DNA of 34,959 nt. It comes from Bdellovibrionales bacterium RIFOXYA1_FULL_36_14. Its GTDB lineage: Bacteria; Bdellovibrionota; Bacteriovoracia; Bacteriovoracales; Bacteriovoracaceae. Both the position numbers and the translations under genes were made by a program. Below are positions 8,207 to 17,095 of the stretch, in pieces. Position 1 is the first letter of the stretch; every line of letters begins with the position of its first letter. The notes under the pieces are model-generated. The model did not search any database and was not told the DNA's origin. It saw only the letters and a list, made by a program, of their open reading frames with translations. The stretch covers positions 1 through 34,959 of the forward strand of contig MEPW01000029.1 in NCBI GenBank assembly GCA_001769975.1, in the 5' to 3' direction.

Positions 8207-9176
8207 TTGGTATAAGTGTTGGGGATTATCATTTCTTTTAACCTTTTCAAGTAATCTATTCTGTGCAGATTTTAGTCAATTTATAATGGGACAAACGCCA
8301 GATCCAGATAAAGATATGGAAAAAACTTACAAGAATGTTGAAACCAATACAACATTCTTGCCAGAGAATGCTAAAACAGTTGATTTTTCAAAAACAGATA
8401 AAAAATCTCCTTTTATAAGTGGTTACGATGATCAGCTGATGGAGAAAAAATTAGATAAGAATACCCCAGATGTAGGAGTCACTCCTCTTGGCACTTTTAA
8501 TAACGCCGAAAATTATTTAGAACATGATATGCAAATTCTTCTACATGATATCGAGATGAAAGGAAAAAAATCGATATCGCTTAATTATTACAAGGATACT
8601 TTTGATTATGTTTCAAAAGGAGATGTTTTTAATAAAGTGTATCGAGATGATCCTAAGTCTTATAACCCGGGAACACTACAAATAGCTTACAACTATTTTT
8701 ATGTGAAGAAAGAGTACTTGGATTGCTTTGTCGGTGCAAACATCGGATTTGGTTATAATCAAGGTCCCGGGGTATTTATATATTCTCGTGAAGTATCAGA
8801 TGTAACCTTTCGCTTAGTAACATTCCCAACAGATTTTTCGATAGGTTTTGGCTTAAGACCCGGGAAATGGCTTAAACTTAATTTGGAGGGAGGACCATCA
8901 GCTATGGGACTTTATCAATCTCGATCAGATCGCGATGCGGGTGAATATGGGAAGAGACGGAGACAAGTTGGTTTTGGTTATTATGGTCAAGGATCTTTAA
9001 AAATAAGCATGAGTAATATTTTCCCTAAATATTATCATAGTCTCTATTATGGAATGAATTTAACTAAAGTTTGGTTAAATGTTTTGGCGAGATATCATAA
9101 CTACTCAAACTTTCAAGATGATATTCAGATTTCAGGAGCCTCTCTTGGGGTAGGTTTTTCGTTTGAGTCTTTTTGA
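8181..9176 (+). CDS. Predicted outer-membrane beta-barrel protein, unknown function
   Basis: I do not recognise a named family. The 331-residue product has a signal peptide (hydrophobic from residue 14, likely cut after FCA at 29). A polar, Asp/Lys-rich stretch runs to about residue 125. The C-terminal 200 residues have alternating aromatic/hydrophobic strands and end in GVGFSFESF, a C-terminal Phe as in BAM-folded outer-membrane proteins. GGGGAG and AAGG precede the ATG at 8181, inside the end of pssA; a second in-frame ATG at 8199 would shorten the n-region. It closes the phospholipid gene cluster. Confidence 0.7.
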   Translation: MSLIGKMINWYKCWGLSFLLTFSSNLFCADFSQFIMGQTPDPDKDMEKTYKNVETNTTFLPENAKTVDFSKTDKKSPFISGYDDQLMEKKLDKNTPDVGVTPLGTFNNAENYLEHDMQILLHDIEMKGKKSISLNYYKDTFDYVSKGDVFNKVYRDDPKSYNPGTLQIAYNYFYVKKEYLDCFVGANIGFGYNQGPGVFIYSREVSDVTFRLVTFPTDFSIGFGLRPGKWLKLNLEGGPSAMGLYQSRSDRDAGEYGKRRRQVGFGYYGQGSLKISMSNIFPKYYHSLYYGMNLTKVWLNVLARYHNYSNFQDDIQISGASLGVGFSFESF

Positions 9177-9207
9177 TATTTCACAATTATTAATGTAGTA
9201 AGATATC

Positions 9208-9996
9208 ATGTCTTATTCTTATAAAATTAAATTAGCATATAAGGGTACAGGATATTTTGGCTGGCAAGTGCAGACTAAGGGGCAATGTAAAACTATTCAA
9301 GGTGAGTTGGATAAGGCCCTAAAAATAATTGCTAAGTCTGATGATGTTAAATCCCTTGGTGCAAGCAGAACCGATGCTGGGGTACATGCCTTGGGGCAGG
9401 TCGCGAGAATCACTATTCCCATAAAAATACCTGAAAAGGGAATTATAAATGGCATTAATAGTGTGATTGATCCTGCTATTCAAGTGATTGACTGCCAGTG
9501 TGTAAATGGCAAGTTTAATCCGATAAGTGAGGCGATTTCTAAAGAGTATTTATATTATTTTACTAACCAAAAAAAACCATTTCCTTTTAATCTGGACTAT
9601 TTTGGCAACATTAGCTTTGAGTTGGATTTTCAAAAAATGCATTCAGCTTTAAAATGTTTCGCTGGTAAAAAAGATTTTTTAAATTTCAGGTGCGTTGGAA
9701 CTGAGACACCTGACACCATTAGAGAAATTTTTGAAATAGAATTAACGCAACATCATATAAGTGAAATGTTAAATATAATACCGTCTAAATATTATATGCT
9801 TCGCATAAAAGGTGACGGTTTTTTAAAACAAATGGTGCGGTTAATTGTTGGGGCTATTTGGGCTGTGGGGCGGGGCAAACTTGTCGAAAGTGAGCTGCAT
9901 AATGCTTTTGATGGTGAACCTAAAAAGCACTATGGGTTAGTTGCCCCTGCGGAAGGGCTTTATCTTAATAAAATTGAATACAAGGATGGTTTTTAG
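9208..9996 (+). CDS. truA: tRNA pseudouridine synthase A
   Basis: Pseudouridylates positions 38-40 of the tRNA anticodon stem. The 262-residue protein has the TruA opening YKIKLAYKGTGYFGWQVQ and the catalytic motif SRTDAGVHALGQ (Asp at about residue 56). Near the C-terminus it has the substrate-binding FLKQMVRLIVGAIWAVGRGK. Length is standard. The Shine-Dalgarno is poor (GTAAGATATC before ATG). It stands 31 bases after the barrel gene and 114 bases before tig, which has its own promoter. Confidence 0.96.
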   Translation: MSYSYKIKLAYKGTGYFGWQVQTKGQCKTIQGELDKALKIIAKSDDVKSLGASRTDAGVHALGQVARITIPIKIPEKGIINGINSVIDPAIQVIDCQCVNGKFNPISEAISKEYLYYFTNQKKPFPFNLDYFGNISFELDFQKMHSALKCFAGKKDFLNFRCVGTETPDTIREIFEIELTQHHISEMLNIIPSKYYMLRIKGDGFLKQMVRLIVGAIWAVGRGKLVESELHNAFDGEPKKHYGLVAPAEGLYLNKIEYKDGF

Positions 9997-10031
9997 CGCA
10001 CCAATATATTTCTTGACAAAATCAATCAGGT

Positions 10032-10060
10032 TTGACTTTTTCAAGCTTTCTAGTTATCTT
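10032..10060 (+). promoter_or_regulatory. Sigma-70-type promoter for tig
   Basis: TTGACT (10032-10037) and TATCTT (10055-10060) are spaced by exactly 17 bases, matching 5 of 6 and 4 of 6 consensus bases. It lies in the 114-base gap between truA and tig and predicts a leader of about 45 bases. A second TTGACA at 10013 has no matching -10. Confidence 0.6.
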
Positions 10061-10110
10061 GCACGTCAATAAGTATTTTATTATTAAGTTATTTAAAGAG
10101 GTAGAAATTT

Positions 10111-11397
10111 ATGTCTTACAAAGTTGTTGTGATTAATAGTTGTACAAAGAAAGTATGTTTTGACTTTGAAAAATTGGATTTATCATCACAAGTAGAAAAA
10201 CAAGTCAAAGAAAAGCAAAAAAGTTCAAATATAAAAGGATTTAGAGCAGGTAAGGCTCCCATCGATGTTGTGAAAAAGCTATATGGTGGACAAATTGAAA
10301 CTGATGCCCTTAATGCGTTTATACAAAAGGAATTTTTTGATGCGATTACCAAAGAAAATTTGAAAGTCGTTGGATATCCATCATTCGAAAATATGAAATA
10401 TGTAGCGGGAGAAAAAATTTCATTTGATGCAATAGTTGAACTTTTTCCTGAATTCGAATTAAAAGACATGGGTTCGCTGGCATTTACTAAAGAAAAAGTT
10501 GTTCTTAGTGATGATGAAATTGAAAAAGTTAAAAAAAGTTATTTGGAATCAAAGGCTGAGATTGTAACAATTGAAGATACCGATAAGACGTTAGAAAAAG
10601 GATATATTGCAATTATTAATTTTGAAGGTGTTAAAGCAAACAATGAGCGTCCAGAAAATATGAAGGGTAAAGAATACTCTTTGGAGATTGGTTCTAATAG
10701 TTTTATACCAGGATTTGAAGAGCAAATGATTGGTATGAAAAAGGGTGAGAAGAGGAATTTATCAGTTACTTTTCCTATGGACTATCACGCCGAAGATTTA
10801 AAGGATGCCAAAGTTACTTTTGAAGTAGAACTATTGGAAATTAAGGAAAAAAAATTACCAGAATTCAGTGATGAACTTGCTAAAGAATTTAAGTATGAAT
10901 CTATGCAAGATTTTTATGAAAAAACTAAAAAGAACTTAATGTATCAAAAAGAAAGAAAGGCAAAAGAAAAATTACATCAAGAAGTATTAGAAAAATTAGT
11001 AGAGGATAATAGTTTTGATGTTCCGAAAGCTATGCTGGCTGAACAACTTAAATATTTGAAAGAAGATATGACTAAAAATTTAAAATATCAGGGTTTCAAC
11101 GAAAATATGGTTAATGATTATTTGGATAAGTGGGCCGGTGATCTAGATAAGAAAGCGAAGTTTCAAGTATCTTCAGGACTTATTTTAGACAAATTAGCCA
11201 ATAAATATGGAATTGAAGCAGGTGATGCTGATTTTGAAAAAAAGATTGAAGAGACTGCAGATCAATCAGGAATGGATAAAGAACAGATTCGAAGTTACTA
11301 TTCAGAAAAAAATATTAAAAAAAATCTCATGTTTGCCATCAGAGAAGAAAAGACTTTTGAACAACTTATTTCTGAATTGAATGTATCTGAATTTTAA
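10111..11397 (+). CDS. tig: Trigger factor (ribosome-associated chaperone and PPIase)
   Basis: Trigger factor docks on L23 at the tunnel exit, shields nascent chains and has prolyl isomerase activity. The 428 residues show the order expected. The N-terminal ribosome-binding domain has IKGFRAGKAPIDVVKKLYG (the usual signature is GFRxGKxP) at about residues 41-59. An FKBP-type domain lies around residues 165-245 (GYIAIINFEG, SNSFIPGFEEQMIGMKKGE), followed by a helical C-terminal arm rich in Lys and Glu. AAAGAGG precedes the ATG. clpP and clpX, often downstream of tig, are not here; the gene instead converges on hisC with overlapping stop codons. Confidence 0.97.
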   Translation: MSYKVVVINSCTKKVCFDFEKLDLSSQVEKQVKEKQKSSNIKGFRAGKAPIDVVKKLYGGQIETDALNAFIQKEFFDAITKENLKVVGYPSFENMKYVAGEKISFDAIVELFPEFELKDMGSLAFTKEKVVLSDDEIEKVKKSYLESKAEIVTIEDTDKTLEKGYIAIINFEGVKANNERPENMKGKEYSLEIGSNSFIPGFEEQMIGMKKGEKRNLSVTFPMDYHAEDLKDAKVTFEVELLEIKEKKLPEFSDELAKEFKYESMQDFYEKTKKNLMYQKERKAKEKLHQEVLEKLVEDNSFDVPKAMLAEQLKYLKEDMTKNLKYQGFNENMVNDYLDKWAGDLDKKAKFQVSSGLILDKLANKYGIEAGDADFEKKIEETADQSGMDKEQIRSYYSEKNIKKNLMFAIREEKTFEQLISELNVSEF

Positions 11398-12545
11398 CTC
11401 TTGATCTGGTTTTTAATTTTTTCATACTCCGGCAAGATTTCGTTCATGGATTCATAGAAATGATTCATCTCATCTTTTGATCCAAGTGAGATACGGAGGA
11501 AATCAGGCATTTCGTTAGCAATTAATGGTCTAACTATAACACCTCGATTTAAGAGCATTTCAAAAATCCAGTTGCTGGCTTGTTCGCTGCCGGTTTGAAT
11601 GGTGATAAAATTTGCAACAGATTTAATAGGTTTTAAATTATTTTTTTTCAAGAATCTAAACGCTTCGTGATATCGTTTTTCATTATTTTTAAGCGTTTTT
11701 TTAAGATGTGGACTATCTTTTAAGGCAGCACAGGCACCCAATTGGGCAATTAGATTGGGTTCAAATGGAAGTTTAATTTTAGTTAAATTTTCGATTAAGC
11801 CTTCGTGGGCAAATCCATAACCTACTCGAATTCCAGCTAATCCATAGGCTTTGGAAAAGGTTCTAAGGGTTATGACGTTGTCATAACGGTAGTCCATGGA
11901 ATCAGGATAGTCTTCCTGCCCTTGGGCAAATTCAAAATACGCTTCATCCAGTATGACTAATGCATGACTGGGGACAAACTTCATTAGATAATCAAATTCT
12001 TCCTTAGTAATATAAGTACCGGTTGGATTGTTTGGGTTAGCAATATAAATGATCTTGGTATTTTGATGAATTTGAGCAGCAATTTTTTTCACATCAAAAC
12101 GAAAATCTTCAGTAAGTGGAGTGGTTATAAGTTTAGAGCCCGATCCACGTGCCAAAACAAAAAAACCAATAAAAGTTTTCTCCGAAGTTAATATCTCATC
12201 TCCGGGTCTTACAAAAGTACGAAAGATATTGGCCATAATGCCTTCGGAGCCGTTACCCAGAATGATATTTTCTCTCTTTAATTTATAGAGATCACTTAAC
12301 ATAGTTTTCAGTTGATAGGCGTGCATATCAGGATACTGGTGAAGATCCCATAGCCCTTGTGTCATTGCTTTAATAGCGTATGGGGAAGGACCAAGCGGGT
12401 TTTCATTACTAGCTATTTTGGAAATTTTGGTGAGCCCTTTTTCTCTCGCAAGCTCGGTAGCAGGTTTTCCTGCTTGATATGGTTTTAAATTTTGGATGTA
12501 AGGCGGTACCAATTCTGCGTGCTTGAAGTGACCTTTTGAATTCAT
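11394..12545 (-). CDS. hisC: Histidinol-phosphate aminotransferase family protein
   Basis: PLP-dependent class I/II aminotransferase of the HisC subfamily, exchanging the amino group between histidinol phosphate and glutamate; close relatives act on aromatic amino acids. The 383-residue form has SNENPLGPSP (46-55), NPNNPTG (170-176), ILDEAYFEF (198-206) and the PLP-lysine motif TFSKAYGLAGIRVGYG with Lys232. I chose the ATG at 12545 because AAGAGG sits 6-7 bases upstream; the frame is open to 12605 but that extension lacks similarity. No other his genes are nearby, so an aromatic or broad-specificity role is possible. Its stop overlaps that of tig. Confidence 0.88.
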   Translation of the reverse strand: MNSKGHFKHAELVPPYIQNLKPYQAGKPATELAREKGLTKISKIASNENPLGPSPYAIKAMTQGLWDLHQYPDMHAYQLKTMLSDLYKLKRENIILGNGSEGIMANIFRTFVRPGDEILTSEKTFIGFFVLARGSGSKLITTPLTEDFRFDVKKIAAQIHQNTKIIYIANPNNPTGTYITKEEFDYLMKFVPSHALVILDEAYFEFAQGQEDYPDSMDYRYDNVITLRTFSKAYGLAGIRVGYGFAHEGLIENLTKIKLPFEPNLIAQLGACAALKDSPHLKKTLKNNEKRYHEAFRFLKKNNLKPIKSVANFITIQTGSEQASNWIFEMLLNRGVIVRPLIANEMPDFLRISLGSKDEMNHFYESMNEILPEYEKIKNQIKS

Positions 12546-12637
12546 ATTTTCCTCTTTAGAGTCGTTTTTTTTCAACTTATAGCATATAATCTGTCTGTCC
12601 AACAAATTGATGTAATTTCAGGATTGACGCACGGAGC

Positions 12638-13942
12638 ATGAGATATTTAGATTTAATAATAAAATACGATGTAACAGGTCCTAGGTACACTAGCTATCCA
12701 CCACTTCCCTGTTGGGAAAATCCACCTACGCAAGATGAATGGCCAACTCATATAAATCAAGGGAAAGATGTTGATTTATATGTTCATATTCCTTTTTGTA
12801 AAAATATTTGTCATTACTGTGGATGTAATAGAATTAAATTATGTGAAGAAATCGATCTTGAGAAATATATAAGTTATTTATTAAAAGAATGGGAATTATA
12901 TAAAAAGAAATGTCCGCTTTTGAGAATCAATTCTCTTCATTTAGGTGGAGGTTCGCCTAGTATTTTGTCTGTTTCACAGCTAGATAAATTGTTAAGTGAC
13001 TTACTTAAAGATTTGGATAAATCAAAATTAAATGGTTCTATTGAAATTGATCCAAGAAATGTAAGCAGTTTGCAGTTGCAAAAGATTTTTGATTACGGAA
13101 TTCGCCGATTATCATTTGGTATTCAGGATTTTGATCAAGTAGTACAAGAGAAAATAGGTCGAATTCAGCCATTTGAAGATGTTGCTGAAGTTTTGAAACA
13201 AGCTAGAATGATTGGTTTTAGGGATATTAATTTTGATCTAATTTACGGACTTCCAGGCCAAAATATTCAAAAGATAGAAGAAACGTTTAAAAAAGTAATT
13301 ACGCTCAGGCCAGACACTATAGCATTTTATAGTTTTGCGTTTGTTCCGCATTTTGCTATCAACCAAAATAACATTCTATCTAGCGATTTGTTACAAGGAA
13401 TTGAAAAATGGAAATTATTGGAAACGGGAAGGAACTTGTTATTTAAGTCCGGATATCGGGAAGTTGGAATGGATCATTATGCGCTGGAAGATTCCTTATT
13501 GTTTAAAGCGCTAGAAAATGGAAATTTGCATAGAAATTTTATGGGTTATGTAAATCATAAGGTGGATACAGTGATTGGTCTTGGTTTTAGTGCGATATCT
13601 TCAACCCCAAAAAGCTTTGCGCAAAACTCAAAAGATTTTTCACAATATTATAATTTAATTGATAAAGGGATGATTCCTTTTATCAAAGGACATATAAAAA
13701 CGGATGATGATTTAAAAATCGAAGGTATAATTCACGAGGTTATGTGTAAACAAAAACTTAAATTAAAGTCTATTGATATTGCCAAAGTCCAAGCTTTTAT
13801 CAATGATAAACTTATGAAAATTGAAGGAGATCAAGTCATAATACTTGAGGAAGGAAAGTCATTTTTAAGAAATATATGTATGCAATTTGATAAAAGGTTA
13901 TCGGTTATGCCTGAAAATGTTAAATTTAGTCGAACTATTTAG
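12638..13942 (+). CDS. hemN: Oxygen-independent coproporphyrinogen III oxidase
   Basis: Radical-SAM enzyme that oxidatively decarboxylates coproporphyrinogen III to protoporphyrinogen IX without oxygen, in heme synthesis. The N-terminus has GPRYTSYPP (14-22) as in true HemN, and the iron-sulfur motif C54-x3-C58-x2-C61-x-C63 in PFCKNICHYCGC, including the fourth Cys typical of HemN. Also present are GGGSPS and YGLPGQ. The 434-residue length and these motifs fit HemN better than the heme chaperone HemW. CGGAG lies 4-5 bases before the ATG. A perfect TATAAT is at 12585-12590, but I see no convincing -35. It leads a three-gene run. Confidence 0.93.
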   Translation: MRYLDLIIKYDVTGPRYTSYPPLPCWENPPTQDEWPTHINQGKDVDLYVHIPFCKNICHYCGCNRIKLCEEIDLEKYISYLLKEWELYKKKCPLLRINSLHLGGGSPSILSVSQLDKLLSDLLKDLDKSKLNGSIEIDPRNVSSLQLQKIFDYGIRRLSFGIQDFDQVVQEKIGRIQPFEDVAEVLKQARMIGFRDINFDLIYGLPGQNIQKIEETFKKVITLRPDTIAFYSFAFVPHFAINQNNILSSDLLQGIEKWKLLETGRNLLFKSGYREVGMDHYALEDSLLFKALENGNLHRNFMGYVNHKVDTVIGLGFSAISSTPKSFAQNSKDFSQYYNLIDKGMIPFIKGHIKTDDDLKIEGIIHEVMCKQKLKLKSIDIAKVQAFINDKLMKIEGDQVIILEEGKSFLRNICMQFDKRLSVMPENVKFSRTI

Positions 13943-13950
13943 GAAACTTT

Positions 13951-14694
13951 ATGAAACTAATTAAAGAAAGCTTTCGCGAAGCGTTTCAAATATTACGAAA
14001 AGATAAAATAGTATTATTACTATCAATTATTCCGTTATTAATTGGTATATTTTTATATGGTCTCGTGGGTGGGTGGTTGTTCAATCTTATTATGGGATCA
14101 GGAAAACAATGGGTAATGGATAAAATTTCCGAGGGGACGATTGGCACAGTAGCTTATTATTTTTTAGTGACTTTAGTTACGATTGTACTGCTAGTTGCAG
14201 TTAATTATTCCTTTGTATTGGTAGTTTCTTTGATTGCCTGCCCTTTTAATGACTTAATTTCTTCTAGAGTATCTAAACATATCAACCAAGAACTCAAAGA
14301 TACACTTTCTTCTTCGATAAGAAGTATGCTTAATAAGTTGTTTGCGACCTTGCTAAATGAGAGTAAGAAAATAATTTTAATAGTTATTTTATCTATTTGT
14401 AGTTTTTTATTAAGTTTTATTCCATTACTTATACCGCTTAGTTTTTTGCTTTCTGCTATGTTGTTAAGTATTACTTTTATAGACTATAATTGGTCTAGAG
14501 ATAATTTGAATCTTGGTAGATGTTTGAATAATTATAGAGCATTATTTTTTAATTATACTTTATCAGGAATACTTTTTTTGTTTGTATTATCAATACCCGT
14601 CATAAACCTTTTTTGTTATCCACTTGCCGTTATTTATTATAGCGTAATCTACACCCGAAATAGTTTGGGGTATGTTGCAAAGACGGGTAATTAA
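13951..14694 (+). CDS. EI24/CysZ-like integral membrane protein
   Basis: A 247-residue protein of the EI24 domain family, which includes the sulfate transporter CysZ. Hydrophobic stretches lie at about 20-47, 68-97, 141-176 and 203-232. The conserved CPFNDLISSRV follows the second, where CysZ relatives have a similar Pro-Phe-x-Asp motif. The amphipathic start (KESFREAFQILRKDK) is typical. No cysteine-synthesis genes are nearby, so sulfate transport is not supported by context. GGAAACT precedes the ATG, 8 bases after hemN. Its TAA overlaps the next ATG by one base. Confidence 0.75.
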   Translation: MKLIKESFREAFQILRKDKIVLLLSIIPLLIGIFLYGLVGGWLFNLIMGSGKQWVMDKISEGTIGTVAYYFLVTLVTIVLLVAVNYSFVLVVSLIACPFNDLISSRVSKHINQELKDTLSSSIRSMLNKLFATLLNESKKIILIVILSICSFLLSFIPLLIPLSFLLSAMLLSITFIDYNWSRDNLNLGRCLNNYRALFFNYTLSGILFLFVLSIPVINLFCYPLAVIYYSVIYTRNSLGYVAKTGN

Positions 14695-15668
14695 TGGAAA
14701 CTTTTCTCATAAAAGGACCTTCGACAGATCAGGAAGTGGTATCTAGCTTTCCCCTCATACATCTGATAAAAGAAAGAAACCCTGATGCCAAAATTTCAAT
14801 TGTCTTAGATGAGGGGCAAAATAATTTATATAACTTTTTATCTTTTAAAGTAGATGTTTTCTTTTTACCTGAATCCAAGTCAAATCTCATTGGTGTTCAT
14901 CATTTTGCAGTTAATCTTTTGGAAGTATTTAATGTTGACATTTTTATAGATTTAGAAAATTCTCTGAAGTCTTCTTTTTTGGGTTTTTCATTCAAGGCTA
15001 AACACAAACTTGGTTATAAGAAAGGCATGAATTCCATTTTCCTGTCACATAAACTGGAAAGTGATGATAAAAAATCAAATGAAAATGATGACGAAAAATT
15101 TTTAAAATTATTTAGTTCTTACGTAAACAAGGATTATCTTGATTATAAGGTAAAAACTTTTCTGGAATACAAATCTAAGTTAGATGAAAAAAAGAATCGG
15201 GAAATTCTAGTCGTTTTAAGTAATACTGTAGATTATAAAAATGAATTACTTAAGTTGTTTTTAGAGTTCGAGAAAAAAAATTTTTCAATTTCTCTTATCA
15301 ACAAAGTTAACTTAATTGATAGTGGAGATTTCTTAAAGGAACTAAAAGCGCAAAATTCAAGTAATAGCTTTATGCCCAAAAACTTTTTAACTTTTGCAGA
15401 ATTACAGGTAGGTATTATTGAATCAGCAATAGTCATTACAGACATTGAATGGGTTAGTTTCATATCTGCATATTTGGGACGAGATTCTTTTTTACTCTCA
15501 AGGAGTAACAAGGATATGCCAAAATTTAGGTATTTTGAATCTTCTCCTATGAGAATATCGTTTGAAAGTGGTTCTATTATTTTAAACATGGAAAAAGAGA
15601 ATCAAAAAGTTAGCGACATAAAAGGGTTGGTTGATTTTATTCATAAGTTTTTGGATTTGAAATTATAA
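14694..15668 (+). CDS. GT9-like (heptosyltransferase-related) glycosyltransferase, divergent
   Basis: The N-terminal half looks like family 9 glycosyltransferases such as WaaC/WaaF, which add heptose to LPS core: FLIKGPSTDQEVVSSFPLIH replaces the usual short strand and loop, then FIDLENSLKSSFLGF and KHKLGYKKGMNSIFLSHKL. The C-terminal half is weak. Where GT9 enzymes have a donor-binding Asp-x-Gly segment, this reads IVITDIEWVSFISAYLG, without the Gly. At 324 residues the length is right for a GT-B protein. It may be a diverged enzyme or a non-catalytic relative. The start overlaps the previous stop (TAATG), so it is coupled to the EI24 protein. Confidence 0.6.
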   Translation: METFLIKGPSTDQEVVSSFPLIHLIKERNPDAKISIVLDEGQNNLYNFLSFKVDVFFLPESKSNLIGVHHFAVNLLEVFNVDIFIDLENSLKSSFLGFSFKAKHKLGYKKGMNSIFLSHKLESDDKKSNENDDEKFLKLFSSYVNKDYLDYKVKTFLEYKSKLDEKKNREILVVLSNTVDYKNELLKLFLEFEKKNFSISLINKVNLIDSGDFLKELKAQNSSNSFMPKNFLTFAELQVGIIESAIVITDIEWVSFISAYLGRDSFLLSRSNKDMPKFRYFESSPMRISFESGSIILNMEKENQKVSDIKGLVDFIHKFLDLKL

Positions 15669-15698
15669 ACTGGGTTTTTGGTGCTTAAACAGTGACTC

Positions 15699-16616
15699 CT
15701 ATAGCCCATATTTTTCAAGGATGATCAGGTTTCGTTTGTATTGATCATCGTTAAGTTGCATATAACCTACTTGCCCAACCATACCGGGCGCTACTTCCAT
15801 AAAAAAGTTCACAAAATCACGCAGGTTTTTCTTTTGTTTTAATTTTTCAGTATTGATGTAAAGATAAAAAGTGCGGGTTAACGGTTTATAGGTACCATTG
15901 CCGATCGACATCATATTTGGTACGACACTAAGATTATTTTGATGGGAGAGAGCTACTGCTTTTAATTTGTTTTGGTTGTTATTAAAATGCGCGTAACTTA
16001 GATACCCCAAGGCATCGATTTCTTCAGCTACGTTAGTGGCGAGGACCTGGTCATTCTCGCTTTTGATATAGTCATTTCGGGATGCTTGCGGATTGCTGCT
16101 ATTGATAGCCTTCATAAAGTAATTATAAGTTCCTGAATCAGCACTCGGCCCAAATAATTTTATTATTCTATCTGGCCAGTTGGGACGAATATCACTCCAT
16201 TTTAAAATTTTACTTTCGCTGTTCCAAATCTGGGATAGGTCTTGGGTGGTCATTTCATTTGCCCAGGTGTTTTTCTTGTTAACGACTATCGTAATTCCAT
16301 CATATGCGATAGGTAATTCGACAAAGTTTACATTATTGGTCTTGGCCAGAATTGCTTCTTCGGTATTAATTGTCCGGGATGCATTGTTGATGTCTGTTTC
16401 GTCAGCGCAGAATTTTTTAAATCCACCACTCGTTTTTGAATCACTAATGTTTATTTTTGTCTTTGGATTTATCTTATTATATTCTTTTGCAATGGCTTTA
16501 GAAATCGGAAACACTGTAGACGAACCGTCTACGTTTATTATTTCTTTTGAATTTGGAGTGCACGATATTGTAATGAATGAGATAAGCCAACCGACGGCGT
16601 AGATTTTGTAAGTCAT
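15699..16616 (-). CDS. PstS-like phosphate-binding lipoprotein
   Basis: Periplasmic substrate-binding protein of the PstS family (PBP-like fold). The signal sequence ends in a lipobox ITISC with Cys19. Family motifs are VDGSSTVFPISKAIA (from residue 29), SKTSGGFKKFC, DINNASRTI (75-83) and SADSGTYNYF. The C-terminus (NFFMEVAPGMVGQVGYMQL) is typical. At 305 residues it is complete. The permease and ATPase genes pstCAB and phoU are absent; instead it is co-translated with a small membrane protein upstream (ATGA overlap). It may serve a remote Pst system or act in phosphate sensing or capture. Confidence 0.85.
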   Translation of the reverse strand: MTYKIYAVGWLISFITISCTPNSKEIINVDGSSTVFPISKAIAKEYNKINPKTKINISDSKTSGGFKKFCADETDINNASRTINTEEAILAKTNNVNFVELPIAYDGITIVVNKKNTWANEMTTQDLSQIWNSESKILKWSDIRPNWPDRIIKLFGPSADSGTYNYFMKAINSSNPQASRNDYIKSENDQVLATNVAEEIDALGYLSYAHFNNNQNKLKAVALSHQNNLSVVPNMMSIGNGTYKPLTRTFYLYINTEKLKQKKNLRDFVNFFMEVAPGMVGQVGYMQLNDDQYKRNLIILEKYGL

Positions 16617-17095
16617 TGGTTTACCTCTTGGGCTGAAAGAGAAATATCGAAACCTCTTTTCTTGTAAGCTTCTTCAATTTTTTTAATTTGTTCGGGGTTG
16701 AACTTCTGTCCCCTCTGGATTTCGACACATCGGATATCCAGTTGTGCAACCTCGCTAGGATTAAGAGGAACGTTTTTCATTTTCCATCTTATTTCTTTTA
16801 AAGCTTGGGGTTCTCCTTGATTTTTTAAAAAGCTATGGATGGAATTTCCAAGCTCAAAGCAAAAGCCCAGCCAGCTAGTTAAAGACGTAAAAATGATAAA
16901 AAGAAAAAGTACAGCAAGTTCTCGATAAATGTTTCCGCCGACTCGGTAATTACCTGAGAGCATATTTCTTCGAAGCCCGATACGTGCCATATTGATATCT
17001 AATAGTGACTTTTTAGAAAATAAGCGGTAAGTAGTCCAAAATAAATCCCAAATAAAAGTTGATATAACGCCAATTAGATAAATTTTTAAGAACAT
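16613..17095 (-). CDS. Small membrane protein of unknown function, coupled to PstS-like gene
   Basis: I do not recognise a family. The 160-residue protein has two membrane segments, at about 2-21 and 59-82, separated by a basic loop (IGLRRNMLSGNYRVGG) that the positive-inside rule would place in the cytoplasm. The polar tail of about 75 residues, with FNPEQIKKIEEAYKKRGFDI, would be cytoplasmic or periplasmic depending on topology. AGAGG precedes the ATG. Its TGA overlaps the ATG of the PstS-like gene, so the two are made together. A TTGAAA/TATAAT pair with a short spacer lies upstream on the same strand. Confidence 0.7.
   Translation of the reverse strand: MFLKIYLIGVISTFIWDLFWTTYRLFSKKSLLDINMARIGLRRNMLSGNYRVGGNIYRELAVLFLFIIFTSLTSWLGFCFELGNSIHSFLKNQGEPQALKEIRWKMKNVPLNPSEVAQLDIRCVEIQRGQKFNPEQIKKIEEAYKKRGFDISLSAQEVNQ

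Noticed and set aside
10013-10018. TTGACA consensus -35 upstream of tig
   Set aside because: No -10 hexamer at 16-18 bases; the pair at 10032/10055 fits better.
16180-16602. 140-codon + strand frame opposite the PstS-like gene
   Set aside because: Mirror frame of a gene with clear family motifs on the other strand; no independent support.
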